Shown here piece after piece: positions 1 through 8,363 of a stretch of 64,000 bases of DNA. The notes under the pieces are model-generated. The model was not told where the DNA came from, did no database searches, and was given only the letters and a program-made list of their open reading frames with translations. A program made the position numbers and the translations under genes. Numbering within the stretch: position 1 is the stretch's first letter; every line of letters begins with the position of its first letter. The stretch lies in the NCBI GenBank assembly GCA_049487715.1, contig CP150584.1, forward strand, positions 62,001-126,000, given 5' to 3'. Source of the DNA: Pycnococcus provasolii. Lineage: Eukaryota > Chlorophyta > Pseudoscourfieldiophyceae > Pseudoscourfieldiales.

Positions 1-40
1 AAATCCCAACTCGCATTCCCTCAACGCCTCACGCCCCGTC

Positions 41-1123
41 ATGGCCTCCGGGTCCTCCGGCGTGTCGCGCGCGCTCGGCGAGCTCGAGGCTGTGCGCGCA
101 CAGCTCGAGCAGTCCGCGGACGCGTGGGAGCGCGCGTTCGTCGCGAACCCGGCGAAGCAGAAGGTGGCGGACGACCTCAAGACGTACACCGCGCAGAGTG
201 TGGCGACGGTCGTCGAGCACCTCAACAACGTGTCTGCAAGAATCAACCGCGCGCTCGACGAGCAGGCGCACGCCACTGCCGCAGTCGCCGCGAAGGTCAC
301 GACGGTCGTGGCGGGCATAGATGTCTGCCGTGCGCGCATCGCTGCGCGTGCTTGGGACGAGGTGACTTGCGAGGTGGACGACGTGCAAGGGTGGACTGTT
401 GGCCAACGCGGTACGGTCCCAACACTTCGTGAGGAGGATGAATCGTATAGTATGCGAGAGATGTTCGACTACGCGATGCTTCAAGAGGTACAGACGACGC
501 CCGCGACTGCAGCTGCGTCCACGCCTCCGCCGCCCTCTTCACTTACACCAAAGGTGACGCAGAACTGGGCGCCTGCACCGTCACCATCGCCGACAACGCC
601 TGCATCGCGGCCGCAGAGCCGAAGAAAAGACGGACCGCCAACGCTTGCTGACCTGCCGGAGAAACTTAACTTGAAGCTCACGCTCAAGGAGGAGCTGCGA
701 AAAACAGTGGCAGATGCGGACGCCGCGATGGCTGCCCGCAACGTGGCGCGAAAGATGCCGACGCCGTTGAGACGACCACCGCAGACGCCACCGCCTGCTC
801 AGCCTCCTGCGCCGTCACCACCGCCGCCGACAAAGTCGACGCCGCCACAGCCTACTGCACACCGGCGCTCCTCCTGGCAACCGCCAGCTTCTCCTTCTCC
901 TGCTGCTCCACCGGCTCCGCCGCCAGCTCCTCCCAAGCCGTCACCGCCAACGCCGCCGCCAGCGCCTCCCAAGCCGTCACCGCCAACGCCGCCGCCAGCT
1001 CAACCTGCTCCTGGAAAGCCGGCACCCCCACCTCCGCCACCACCACCGCCGCCGCCGCCGAAGCCAGCTGCTGCGAAGATTCCAACGCCGCCACCGCCGC
1101 CGCCACCACCACCTCGTCGCTAA
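41..1123 (+). CDS. ABI: ABI-like subunit of the SCAR/WAVE actin-regulatory complex
   Basis: 360 aa. Residues about 10-105 match the Abl-interactor helical region: an 'ALGEL..VRAQLEQSADAWERAF' helix, then 'VADDLKTYTAQSVATVVEHLNNVSARINRALDEQ', the helix that in ABI proteins packs against SCAR/WAVE, then a helix ending 'DVCRARI'. The C-terminal half (about 240-360) is almost pure Pro/Ala with poly-Pro runs, as expected for profilin or SH3 binding; no SH3 domain is present, as in plant ABIs. The family is part of the five-subunit complex that activates Arp2/3 downstream of Rac/ROP at the cell cortex (established). It starts at the first ATG of the window's first gene and faces the minus-strand ATP synthase subunit f gene. 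Coactosin and a CHUP1-like protein follow within 11 kb. Confidence 0.8.
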   Translation: MASGSSGVSRALGELEAVRAQLEQSADAWERAFVANPAKQKVADDLKTYTAQSVATVVEHLNNVSARINRALDEQAHATAAVAAKVTTVVAGIDVCRARIAARAWDEVTCEVDDVQGWTVGQRGTVPTLREEDESYSMREMFDYAMLQEVQTTPATAAASTPPPPSSLTPKVTQNWAPAPSPSPTTPASRPQSRRKDGPPTLADLPEKLNLKLTLKEELRKTVADADAAMAARNVARKMPTPLRRPPQTPPPAQPPAPSPPPPTKSTPPQPTAHRRSSWQPPASPSPAAPPAPPPAPPKPSPPTPPPAPPKPSPPTPPPAQPAPGKPAPPPPPPPPPPPPKPAAAKIPTPPPPPPPPPRR

Positions 1124-1446
1124 AGGAACACCTCCTCATTTATTGACTTGATTTTTTTAGAAAATCGCTTTCTTTGTTGACCGAGTTAACCTTGACTTAA
1201 GAGGGGAGGAACGTCGCTGGCGACGACAGGTCTCATTCAACACGAAGGTGACAACAGCTTTTGAGCTACTACTGTGTGGTTGCGTGGTGTGCTGCTCCCG
1301 TCCGTCGTGAGAACGACGTGGTTCGAACACCGACATCTTGGCGAAAATTCCCGGCGTAGTGTCCAGTTACAAGAGTCCACCGCGCTGAGCGTCTTTGCCA
1401 TTCTCCGGTGTGTCCCACACACCGCCTTCGACGTGCCGGCAGGCTC
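1124..1446. other. Convergent gap ABI / ATP synthase f
   Basis: 323 bp between two convergent stop codons. A short AT-rich stretch follows the ABI stop; the remainder is copy 1 of dispersed repeat A (separate entry). No further gene is seen. Confidence 0.6.
1207..1432 (+). repeat. Dispersed repeat A, copy 1
   Basis: About 220 bp, nearly identical in its core (about 1250-1405) to the reverse complement of 6072-6290. The shared core includes a GGTTCGAACACC box that resembles a tRNA/Pol III B box, and a CGTCGT-GAGA-ACGACG hairpin just before it. It ends 15 bp from the stop codon of the minus-strand ATP synthase f gene. A tRNA-derived SINE or a duplicated 3' flank are both possible. Confidence 0.75.
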
Positions 1447-2070
1447 CTAGTGCCCGTGGTCCTGCGCGTGTTTCATGTGCCTGTACTCTGCGCGCCAGCT
1501 CGTCAAGTAGGAGATGCAGAACACGCCGATGGATACGTGAATGAGAGGCTGTAAGCTGTTCGTGTCAACGTACTGTGTCTGTGAAAGTGCGTGTGCGCGC
1601 GCGTGTGTGTGTGTCGGTAAACTGTTGTGAGTTGTCGTGCACGCCTCGGAAACGCTTAAAAGACGTGGTGGTTGTCTTTTCAAAACGCGCGCGTCGAGCA
1701 ACCCTCCCTCCCTCCCTCCCTCTTATGCAGAAAGAGACGTCCATCCCTTTTCTAGGAAAAAAGGATGCAGCCGAGTTCACACGGCAAGAGACACAGGCAT
1801 GCACGAAGACCGTGCAGAGTCGACACATGAGACGCGTGTGCAAATACACACAAGCGCGCGCGTACACCAAAAAGAAAAAGAAAACAAATGAGCCCCAACC
1901 AGTCAAAAAACTCATGATGATACCCCAGTACCCACCTTGTAGTTCTTGTACCACGTCGTGTATCGTGCCGGCAACGTCGCGGGGTTCAGTGTGGTGGTGA
2001 CTGTCTTCTGCAGCAGCGCGGTGCCCTCCGTCACCGTCATCTTAGACAACGTCGTCCACAGAGACGCCAT
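1447..2070 (-). CDS. Mitochondrial ATP synthase subunit f (two exons)
   Basis: Spliced gene read directly from the minus strand. Exon 1 is 2070-1936 (45 codons, begins MASLWTTLSKMTVTEG), a GTGGGT donor sits at 1935 and a CAG acceptor at 1573, and exon 2 is 1572-1447 (41 codons plus TAG); the join is phase 0 and the intron 363 nt. The 86-aa product ends '..RYTTWYKNYKY...HVSIGVFCISYLTSWRAEYRHMKH', matching the subunit f pattern: an aromatic RYY/WY segment, one membrane helix, then a Y-x-HLKH-like basic tail. Subunit f is a stator/dimer-interface membrane component of the Fo part in the inner mitochondrial membrane (established). Repeat A lies immediately 3'. Confidence 0.75.
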
Positions 2071-2604
2071 GGCGAACTACTTGAAGAGCAAGAAACACAC
2101 GGGAATGATTCGCCGGAGGGTTTCGCCCCAGGAGCACGAAGAAACCAGGAACACGATTTGAAGGGAAGGGAAGGGAAGGACGGCCTGGGAACCCTAACTC
2201 AAACCCCTAAACTCAACCCCCTAAACTAGGAAACTGAAACCCCTAAACTAGTAAACTCAAACCCCTAAACTAGTAAACATGATTTTCCAAACTGACTGAA
2301 CGAGTCTCCTGGAAAGCGCGCGTGTTCTCGAAATCAATCACCCTGGCTGCCTGGCATAAAGGTTTCGTTTCATAGTCTAGCGAAGCGGAAGCCTCCCTCC
2401 ATAATAAGTCCCTACATACCCGGGTACCATACCATACCTCGCTGGTTCGTAACTTGACAAGGGTTCAAGTGCGTGCGTGCGTGCGACCTCACCTTAAGCA
2501 GCTCTTTTCAAACATTTATTTGTCTTGGTCAGGTGTAAGGCCTACAGCTCGTGTATCTGGTCCTTAGTTCAGGGGGAGGTCCTCAGGACTCTGTAACCAA
2601 TAGT
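2071..2604. promoter_or_regulatory. Divergent promoter ATP synthase f / membrane protein
   Basis: 534 bp between divergent start codons. It holds degenerate plant-telomere-like sequence at 2188-2275 (unit about AAACCCCTAAACTAGTAAACTC, three or more copies) and the palindrome TACCCGGGTA at 2417-2426, a one-base variant of the TACCCGGTA motif found in other divergent gaps. A (GTGC)n stretch follows at about 2470. No extra gene seen. Confidence 0.5.
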
Positions 2605-4941
2605 ATGCCTGACCCCACGGCCGCGGCCACCTCCAAGGAGAGTGACGACAATTCTTACGTCTACTCCGATGATGATGGTGGTGGTAAGGCCTCCTCAGCC
2701 TCTGGAGACTCGTCGTACGACCTCGAGTACGAAGATGCGCGATCCGCGTACTCCTACGACTCAAAGGCGTCGGGGAAATCCAAAAGATCGGAGGTGTCGA
2801 AGCGATCTGGCACATCTCGGTACTCGTACGACTACTCAGAAAGCAAGTACACCGCCGCGTCCAAGTACACGTACACAAAGGCGTCGGACACAGAAAAGGG
2901 CTCGGACAAAGACAACGGGGAATCGGACAAAGACTCGTACGACCTCGACGACGAGTACGACAACCCAGACAGCGACTACGAGTACCAGTACTCAGACAAC
3001 AACTCCAAGTCCGACGGAGACTACGACTACGAATACGACGACACGCTCACCGTCGCCTCCGCAACGCCAAGAGAAGACAGAAAGCAGCAGCAGGACAAAA
3101 ACGCAAACGACGACGAACTCGCCACGCTGCCTTCTCCAAGACTTGACGGCGACGACGACGACCTGCCGCTGTCGCCGGAGGACTTCGAGGCGCTGCGCGA
3201 GGAGGGACTCGGGTCGCTGTCGCCCGAGGAGTTTGCGAGCTTAGGCGCAACCAGCCGCGCCAAGAAGGTGGCGGAGGAGGTGGAACGGGCGTCGTCGTCG
3301 CCGCGAGCCGAGCAGGAGGAGCGCGTCGCGGCTGCCGCGGCGGCGGCAAGGGCAAGGCTGGCTGGCGACGAGAAGGCGGTGTCGCGCGGTATCGCCAACG
3401 TCACGCTGTTCGCATCGCCACTCAAACCAGCAACCAACTCACCTCGCGCACGGAAGGAAGGGAAGGAGTCGCCAGACACGAGCCCAAAAGCCTTGTACAA
3501 TGCAGGCCGCGACGTCGTCGACGTGATCCGAATGGCGAACGACACGGAGCTGCCTAAGCTTGCGGGAGTCGTGGACGAGGCGGTGGAGCGAAAGTCGCAC
3601 GAGATTGTCCCAAGCGCGGCACACTTTACTGATGACCAGCTGTACACGGAGGAGGATGACCAGCTCACACCTGATCTTGTGATGGTGAAATTCGACGAAA
3701 AGAAGGCTGCGGTGGCGCACCTGCCAAAGTATGTTCACGACGTGCGCGACATGCACGAGGTGGATAAGTTGTCGACGAAGGAGATACGCCGCCTTGCATT
3801 GAACATCGATCCGTCGCGGCGGGAGAAGGCTTTGCGCCTGAAGCGATGGGCTGCATTCGCTCTTCTCACGGCGGTCGTTCTCGGCGGTACTTCCGCGCTA
3901 GGCTGGTGGTACGAGGTGAGTGGCATCACACCGCTGTTTCCAGAGAGCAAGATGCACGTGAAGTACTTCTCCTCCTACCTGAGACTCTGCGTGAATAACG
4001 ACGCTGACTGCGGCGAGGTGGACTACTACGACAACAAGCTGCTCGGATGTGGCATAAAGGACGGGTTCACGCAGGAGGGCTTAATGGCGTTCGGGCGCCT
4101 CGTCGCGTACTACAAAAGGATGCCTCCTCCCCCTCGGAGCGTTCCTAACACATCGGCCGCGTCATCGTTACCGCCGGCGCCACCGGCGCCTTCACCTCCA
4201 CTTCCGCCGCCGCTGTACGCGCGCGGGTCGTGCACTACCGCCGACAAGGTGAAATTCAGCCTCTTCGCCGGCTACTACGGCGTGCTTGCCGCGGTGGTCG
4301 TGCAAGGGATTTGTTTCATTCAGATTCTCATGGCAAGTGTGAGCGACGAAAAGCCTTGCTGGCTTTCGTGCTGGCGATCTGAGCATAAGATGCTGATGGG
4401 CAATTGCGTCGTTATCGTCTGCAGTCTCATTTTCGTCGTGGCTGGCACGCTCGCATTCCAGATGAACTTCCCCTTTGGCGACGTCTCCATCCTGCCCTAC
4501 GGCGACGCTTCGCGCGGCATGTCGGAGTCGTACGGCGTTGGATGGTACACCGCGTGGGTGAACGCGGGCATGGCTGTGCTCGCGACATTCCTTCTTGCGG
4601 CGGCGGCAAGGGCGATCGCTCTGTCTCCTGAGGAGAAGAGCAGCGTGGAATCGGAAATCAAGGTATACCTCGGCGACGCGTACGACGTGGAAGTGAACCC
4701 CCCCAACGGCGATGTGGAGAATGGCATGGCTCCACGTCGCGACGAGAACGACGAGCTTCCGTCTGCGGCGCACGTAGCCTCAGGATCAGCCTTGCCGACA
4801 GCTTCGTCGGGCATGAGCGTGGACGAGCGCTACGAGAAATTCAAGCAGATGGCGCGCGACATGGCGGAGTCTGCGAAGAACTTCGCGGCTGAGCGCGAGA
4901 TGCAGGAGAAAGCCGCGGGCGGCGTCGGCCCGCACCGGTAG
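2605..4941 (+). CDS. Acidic, four-helix membrane protein of unknown function
   Basis: 778 aa from the first in-frame ATG (the frame is open further upstream, but without ATG). Residues 1-200 are a low-complexity Asp/Ser/Tyr/Lys region with many YDYE/YSYD repeats; about 200-330 is charged, Ala-rich and probably helical. A hydrophobic segment 'WAAFALLTAVVLGGTSALGWW' (about 415-435) is followed by a Cys-containing loop (CVNNDADCGEVDYYDNKLLGCG), then three more membrane helices between about 540 and 680 (..LFAGYYGVLAAVVVQGICF.., ..GNCVVIVCSLIFVVAGTLAF.., ..WVNAGMAVLATFLLAAAA..). This four-helix arrangement with a Cys-bearing first loop is tetraspan-like, but I recognise no family. The C-terminal tail is hydrophilic. 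Confidence 0.7.
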   Translation: MPDPTAAATSKESDDNSYVYSDDDGGGKASSASGDSSYDLEYEDARSAYSYDSKASGKSKRSEVSKRSGTSRYSYDYSESKYTAASKYTYTKASDTEKGSDKDNGESDKDSYDLDDEYDNPDSDYEYQYSDNNSKSDGDYDYEYDDTLTVASATPREDRKQQQDKNANDDELATLPSPRLDGDDDDLPLSPEDFEALREEGLGSLSPEEFASLGATSRAKKVAEEVERASSSPRAEQEERVAAAAAAARARLAGDEKAVSRGIANVTLFASPLKPATNSPRARKEGKESPDTSPKALYNAGRDVVDVIRMANDTELPKLAGVVDEAVERKSHEIVPSAAHFTDDQLYTEEDDQLTPDLVMVKFDEKKAAVAHLPKYVHDVRDMHEVDKLSTKEIRRLALNIDPSRREKALRLKRWAAFALLTAVVLGGTSALGWWYEVSGITPLFPESKMHVKYFSSYLRLCVNNDADCGEVDYYDNKLLGCGIKDGFTQEGLMAFGRLVAYYKRMPPPPRSVPNTSAASSLPPAPPAPSPPLPPPLYARGSCTTADKVKFSLFAGYYGVLAAVVVQGICFIQILMASVSDEKPCWLSCWRSEHKMLMGNCVVIVCSLIFVVAGTLAFQMNFPFGDVSILPYGDASRGMSESYGVGWYTAWVNAGMAVLATFLLAAAARAIALSPEEKSSVESEIKVYLGDAYDVEVNPPNGDVENGMAPRRDENDELPSAAHVASGSALPTASSGMSVDERYEKFKQMARDMAESAKNFAAEREMQEKAAGGVGPHR

Positions 4942-5497
4942 ATGCTTGTGTACGAAGTACATACGCCACCCAGCCTAAGCCTAATGCTGTACACCACCCA
5001 CCTATTCACTCCGACTATTAATATTCAGTCACACACACACGCACACACGCACACGCACACGCACACGCATGATTAAAAGCACTATGATTAATTTTTTTTA
5101 AGAAAGAAAAAATCATAAAAGTTGTCTTAAAGGACCTTAAAGGTACAGTGCTCCTAACGGGCCCCCTTCCTTCTGTGACTTGTCGTTTCTTTCCCGGTTT
5201 CTTTCCCTTCCAAGGTTTGCCCTGACAGCCTGAGGCCTGAGGTGATCCAGCTAGGTGGAGAGGTTGAGGTTGACGGCCCACCTCCAGGACGGACCCTGGC
5301 CCTGGGCCTTCTTTTCAGAAGGAAAGGGGAAGGAAGGGGGGGCAGAAATTAATCGGGGTTGGAATAACCAGTTGCGTTTTCCTTGATGGGAGTGTTTTCC
5401 CAAACCCCTAATTAGAGTTCCGCCTTTTCGTTTTCCTCCTCCTCGTATCTTATCCGATTCTCTTCGCATTTCTTTCCCTGCGACCAAACTGTGCGAA
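4942..5497. other. Intergenic gap between two same-strand genes
   Basis: 556 bp; one of only three tandem (same-strand) gaps in the window. It holds a (CA)n/(CACACG)n microsatellite at about 5028-5070, an AT-rich stretch at 5080-5125 that may be the upstream gene's 3' end, and a pyrimidine-rich leader before the next ATG. No telomere-like tract or gene was found. Confidence 0.4.
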
Positions 5498-6070
5498 ATG
5501 GCCGCCGCCTCCATGGCCTCCACGGGAACCACTCCTCGCCGCACGGCTCTTGGCACGCGTCCTCTCCGTGCGCTTACTTCTTCTGCTTCCCGTGGGAATT
5601 TCATGCGTGCTTCATTGCGTGCTGGCTCGTGGTGGGCTCGGGCTTTTCACTCGCCTCCTCAGCGGCAGCAGCGAACTGTTGCCGAATGCATGTTCTCTTC
5701 CTGCCCTCCTGTGTCTGCACAGAGGCAACGCTGTTCCGTCGGCGTGTCGAGATGGCGCCTGCGAGCACAGCGCGATCCCATGCCCACGCCTGGCATGCCG
5801 GATGACCCAGCGACGCAAACGGAACGATCGCCTCTCGACTTCCCGGAGGAAATCACAAAGCCGCTGCCGTCAAACAGGCCGGACATCTTCCCGGAACTCA
5901 AACCCATCAAACCTGTGCCGGACCCGCCGAACCTGCCCGGGGACCCGGAGATACCCGACGAGGAGGCGGAGGAGGATGAGGAGAATAACCCGGAACAGCC
6001 GCCTGGCGAAGAGGAAGAGGAAGAGGAGGAAGAGGAGGACCAGGAGGACGAACAACCTCCAGGCGAGTGA
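5498..6070 (+). CDS. Small organelle-targeted acidic protein, unknown
   Basis: 190 aa. The first about 90 residues are Arg/Ser/Ala-rich without acids, like a plastid or mitochondrial transit peptide. The remainder has a Pro-rich segment (MPTPGMPDDPA, FPEEITKPLPSNRPDIFPELKP) ending in a long Glu run and a PPGE tail. The start ATG sits in a good context (GAAATGGCC). No domain is recognised. Two other frames are also open here because of composition; this frame is preferred for its start context and transit-like N-terminus. Copy 2 of repeat A begins immediately after the stop. Confidence 0.55.
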   Translation: MAAASMASTGTTPRRTALGTRPLRALTSSASRGNFMRASLRAGSWWARAFHSPPQRQQRTVAECMFSSCPPVSAQRQRCSVGVSRWRLRAQRDPMPTPGMPDDPATQTERSPLDFPEEITKPLPSNRPDIFPELKPIKPVPDPPNLPGDPEIPDEEAEEDEENNPEQPPGEEEEEEEEEEDQEDEQPPGE

Positions 6071-6071
6071 G

Positions 6072-6290
6072 CACACACCAAAGAATGGAAAAGACGCTCA
6101 GCGCGGTGGACTCTTGTAACTGGACACTACGCCGGGAATTTTCGCCAAGATGTCGGTGTTCGAACCACGTCGTTCTCACGACGGACGGGAGCAGCACACC
6201 GTGCACACGACCACACAGGTAGTAGCTCAAAAGCTGTTGTCACCCTCGTGTCGTACGAGACCTGTTGTCACCAACGACGCCATCGCGAGA
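6072..6290 (-). repeat. Dispersed repeat A, copy 2
   Basis: Reverse-complement partner of 1207-1432; the match starts two bases after the stop of the 5498-6070 gene. Relative to the adjoining gene ends it has the same orientation as copy 1: ATP synthase f and the 5498-6070 gene share one downstream flank, and ABI and coactosin share the other. The rest of the 6071-6399 convergent gap shows nothing recognisable. Confidence 0.75.
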
Positions 6291-6399
6291 GACGTTCCTC
6301 CCGCGTCGGTGCGTGCGCGAATCATAGATCGTGCGGTCAAAGCACAGCACAAGCCCGCAGGCCAACGGAAAGAAGTAAGTAAGTTACCAAGTGGCTCTA

Positions 6400-7505
6400 C
6401 TAAGCGGCAATCTCACGCGGCTGCGGCGTCTCGGGCTCAACCACGGCCTCCGCCTCCGGCGCCTCTTGTGCTTCACTTGCCTCAGGTTCAGCGGCGGCAT
6501 CCTCCTCCACTTCCTCCGCCGCCGGCTCAGGCTCGGCTTTCGCTGCGGGCTCCGGCGCGGGCGCCTCAACCTCCTCTTTCACTGGCTCAGGCACAGGCTC
6601 AGGCACAGGCGCAGGCGCAGGCTCAGGCACGGGTGCCGGCGCAGGCTCTTCGTTTTCCTTCGCCTTGTCCTCCGGCGGCCACTTTGACTTTGGCTTTGTC
6701 GAGGCGGGTGCTTTCGCCGCACCTGCGTTGTATTCGACGGTATTTTTCTGCGCCTCGCTTGCGCTCGCAGTCATTGCGCGCCCACCCAGGTTGCACGGCG
6801 TGAACTTTTTGCTCGTGTGTTTTGCGAACACGAGGTTCTTCACCTCTGTCTCCTTGTCCTTCTGCTCGAAGAACGCCTTGGACGTCGCCTTGTAGCTCTG
6901 CGATCCACCAGCCTTCACGCCGCTTCGTGTATTTCCCAGGTCGTAGTTCGCGCCCGACGCCTTTACAATCATGTCGTCCAAGTCCTTGGACAGCGTGTCG
7001 AGCTCAGTACGCTCGTACACCGCTTTCTCGACGTGCGTTCCCTTTTTAATTGTTTTGTGTTGTGTGTACGTCAAAATAGGTTAGGTTCTTGTTTGCTCTC
7101 TGCATACATCGATCGATCGATCGATCGATCGAACGAACGAACGAACGACGACGGTGTGCTTCCACAATTTAATCTTACCTTGAAGAGCGCGAGCACGTCG
7201 CCCTTATGGTTCATCACCTTTCCTTTCTTCATGGCTGGCGCGTTTTCTCCGACCCATGTGACGGAAACGAACTTGACTCGTTTTGAGTCACCCCCGTCGT
7301 CAGTCTTCTCGATACGCAGGAACGCGTACTGCACCTGCGCGTCGTCAAAGGCCGAGGCGAGTTCGTCCAAGTCGCCCGTCCCCGAGGAGAGGTGTGTAAT
7401 CTTCTGCCCCTCGTATCCTAGAAGCATCCACCTCGTAGAGTGGAGATCCGAAAACACAGCCTCGTAGGCTGCTAGACACTGAGGGGTGAATATGCTCATT
7501 CCCAT
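6400..7505 (-). CDS. Coactosin-like ADF-H actin-binding protein with Pro/Ala/Glu tail (two exons)
   Basis: Exon 1 is 7505-7179 (109 codons), donor GTAAG at 7178, acceptor AAAAAG at 7043-7042, exon 2 is 7041-6400; phase 0, 137-nt intron, 322 aa. The ADF-H fold spans the splice: 'AFLRIEKTDDGGDSKRVKFVSVTWVGENAPAMKKGKV' in exon 1 and 'GTHVEKAVYERTELDTLSKDL..MIVKASGANYDLG' in exon 2 match coactosin's RSKFxxITWIGE and GGANYD signatures. The coactosin family binds F-actin filaments (established). The extra about 180-residue tail is Pro-Ala-Glu repeats (PAPVPEP). The intron carries a GATC/GAAC microsatellite. Confidence 0.85.
7109..7149. repeat. (GATC)n/(GAAC)n microsatellite inside the coactosin intron
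   Basis: About seven ATCG repeats followed by about four AACG repeats, wholly within the 137-nt intron. Confidence 0.85.
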
Positions 7506-8363
7506 GAATACGCCTTAAGGTTGGGTAGAGATTGCGGATGATTGCGGGAAAGTTTAAGTTGGAGAGGGTCCCCCAAGAAACAGCGAAGAAACAGCCTAAT
7601 GAGGGCAAGAAACAGCTTAAGCGACCTTTGACTACCCGGTAGGGTAAGGAGGGAGGGAAACCAGTTGCCAGTCAAAACACAACACAACACGCTCCTTCAA
7701 AGGAGAAGGAGAAGGAGGGCGAGGGCGGGATGGGAGAGTCTCGGCAACGGTAACTTCCCATAGAAAGTACTACAAACAACTCCCCCCCCCAGGTGGAAAG
7801 ATGCAACTTAAGGGCTTAAGGCTCCCCTCTAGAGAAAGTCTAGAGCCCTGTGGCCGGTACCGGCCAGTATTACATAGCACTACCTATCGTAGTCCTTATT
7901 ACACTTCTTCCCTACCCGGTAGGGTACACTAGAAGGTTGGAAGATGGAAGTTCTTTTCAGTCAAAACTCAAAAGCCCCGCTCAGACATAAGAGTGGATGA
8001 CATCATGCGTTTTATTTAATGGACAATCGATAGAGTCTCTTGCGAATATTCGTTGAATGTTGAAGGAACTTATTTGACATTGATGAATGACGCGACACCT
8101 GGGGCAAGCTGCGTAGTTGGTAGGTCTGCGGAAGCATTTGGAAGCATTTGGACCGACCTGTGTCACTGTATTGTATTTTTGTGTTCAGAGACAATGGTGT
8201 ATCCCCTTACATACACCACTGGAGCCCACCCGGTCCCGTCTTCCCGTGTGTGTGTGTGTGGATCGGCATATCAGTCTTCTCACGCAAAGGACGCATCTGC
8301 TCCTTCGACGAGCGCATTCAGCGCCTTCAACGCCAGTCAAGTCAGTCAACGTCAACGTCAGTC
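7506..8363. promoter_or_regulatory. Divergent promoter coactosin / CHUP1-like, palindrome-rich
   Basis: 858 bp. It contains two copies of CTACCCGGTAG (7632-7642 and 7912-7922, each followed by GGTA), a perfect 16-bp palindrome TGGCCGGTACCGGCCA at 7851-7866, and a CTCTAGA-GAAAG-TCTAGAG hairpin at about 7828-7846. Unlike most divergent gaps it has no telomere-like tract. Confidence 0.55.

Noticed and set aside
1319-1330. tRNA gene at the GGTTCGAACACC box
   Set aside because: No acceptor stem, D arm or CCA-proximal pairing could be folded around it; only a B-box-like element remains.
1575-2000. Plus-strand 141-codon frame over the ATP synthase f locus
   Set aside because: It is antisense to the conserved exons and mostly low complexity; the minus-strand spliced gene explains the region.
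1207-6290. LTR retrotransposon flanked by repeat A
   Set aside because: The copies are inverted rather than direct, and the interior holds ordinary cellular genes with no reverse transcriptase or integrase.
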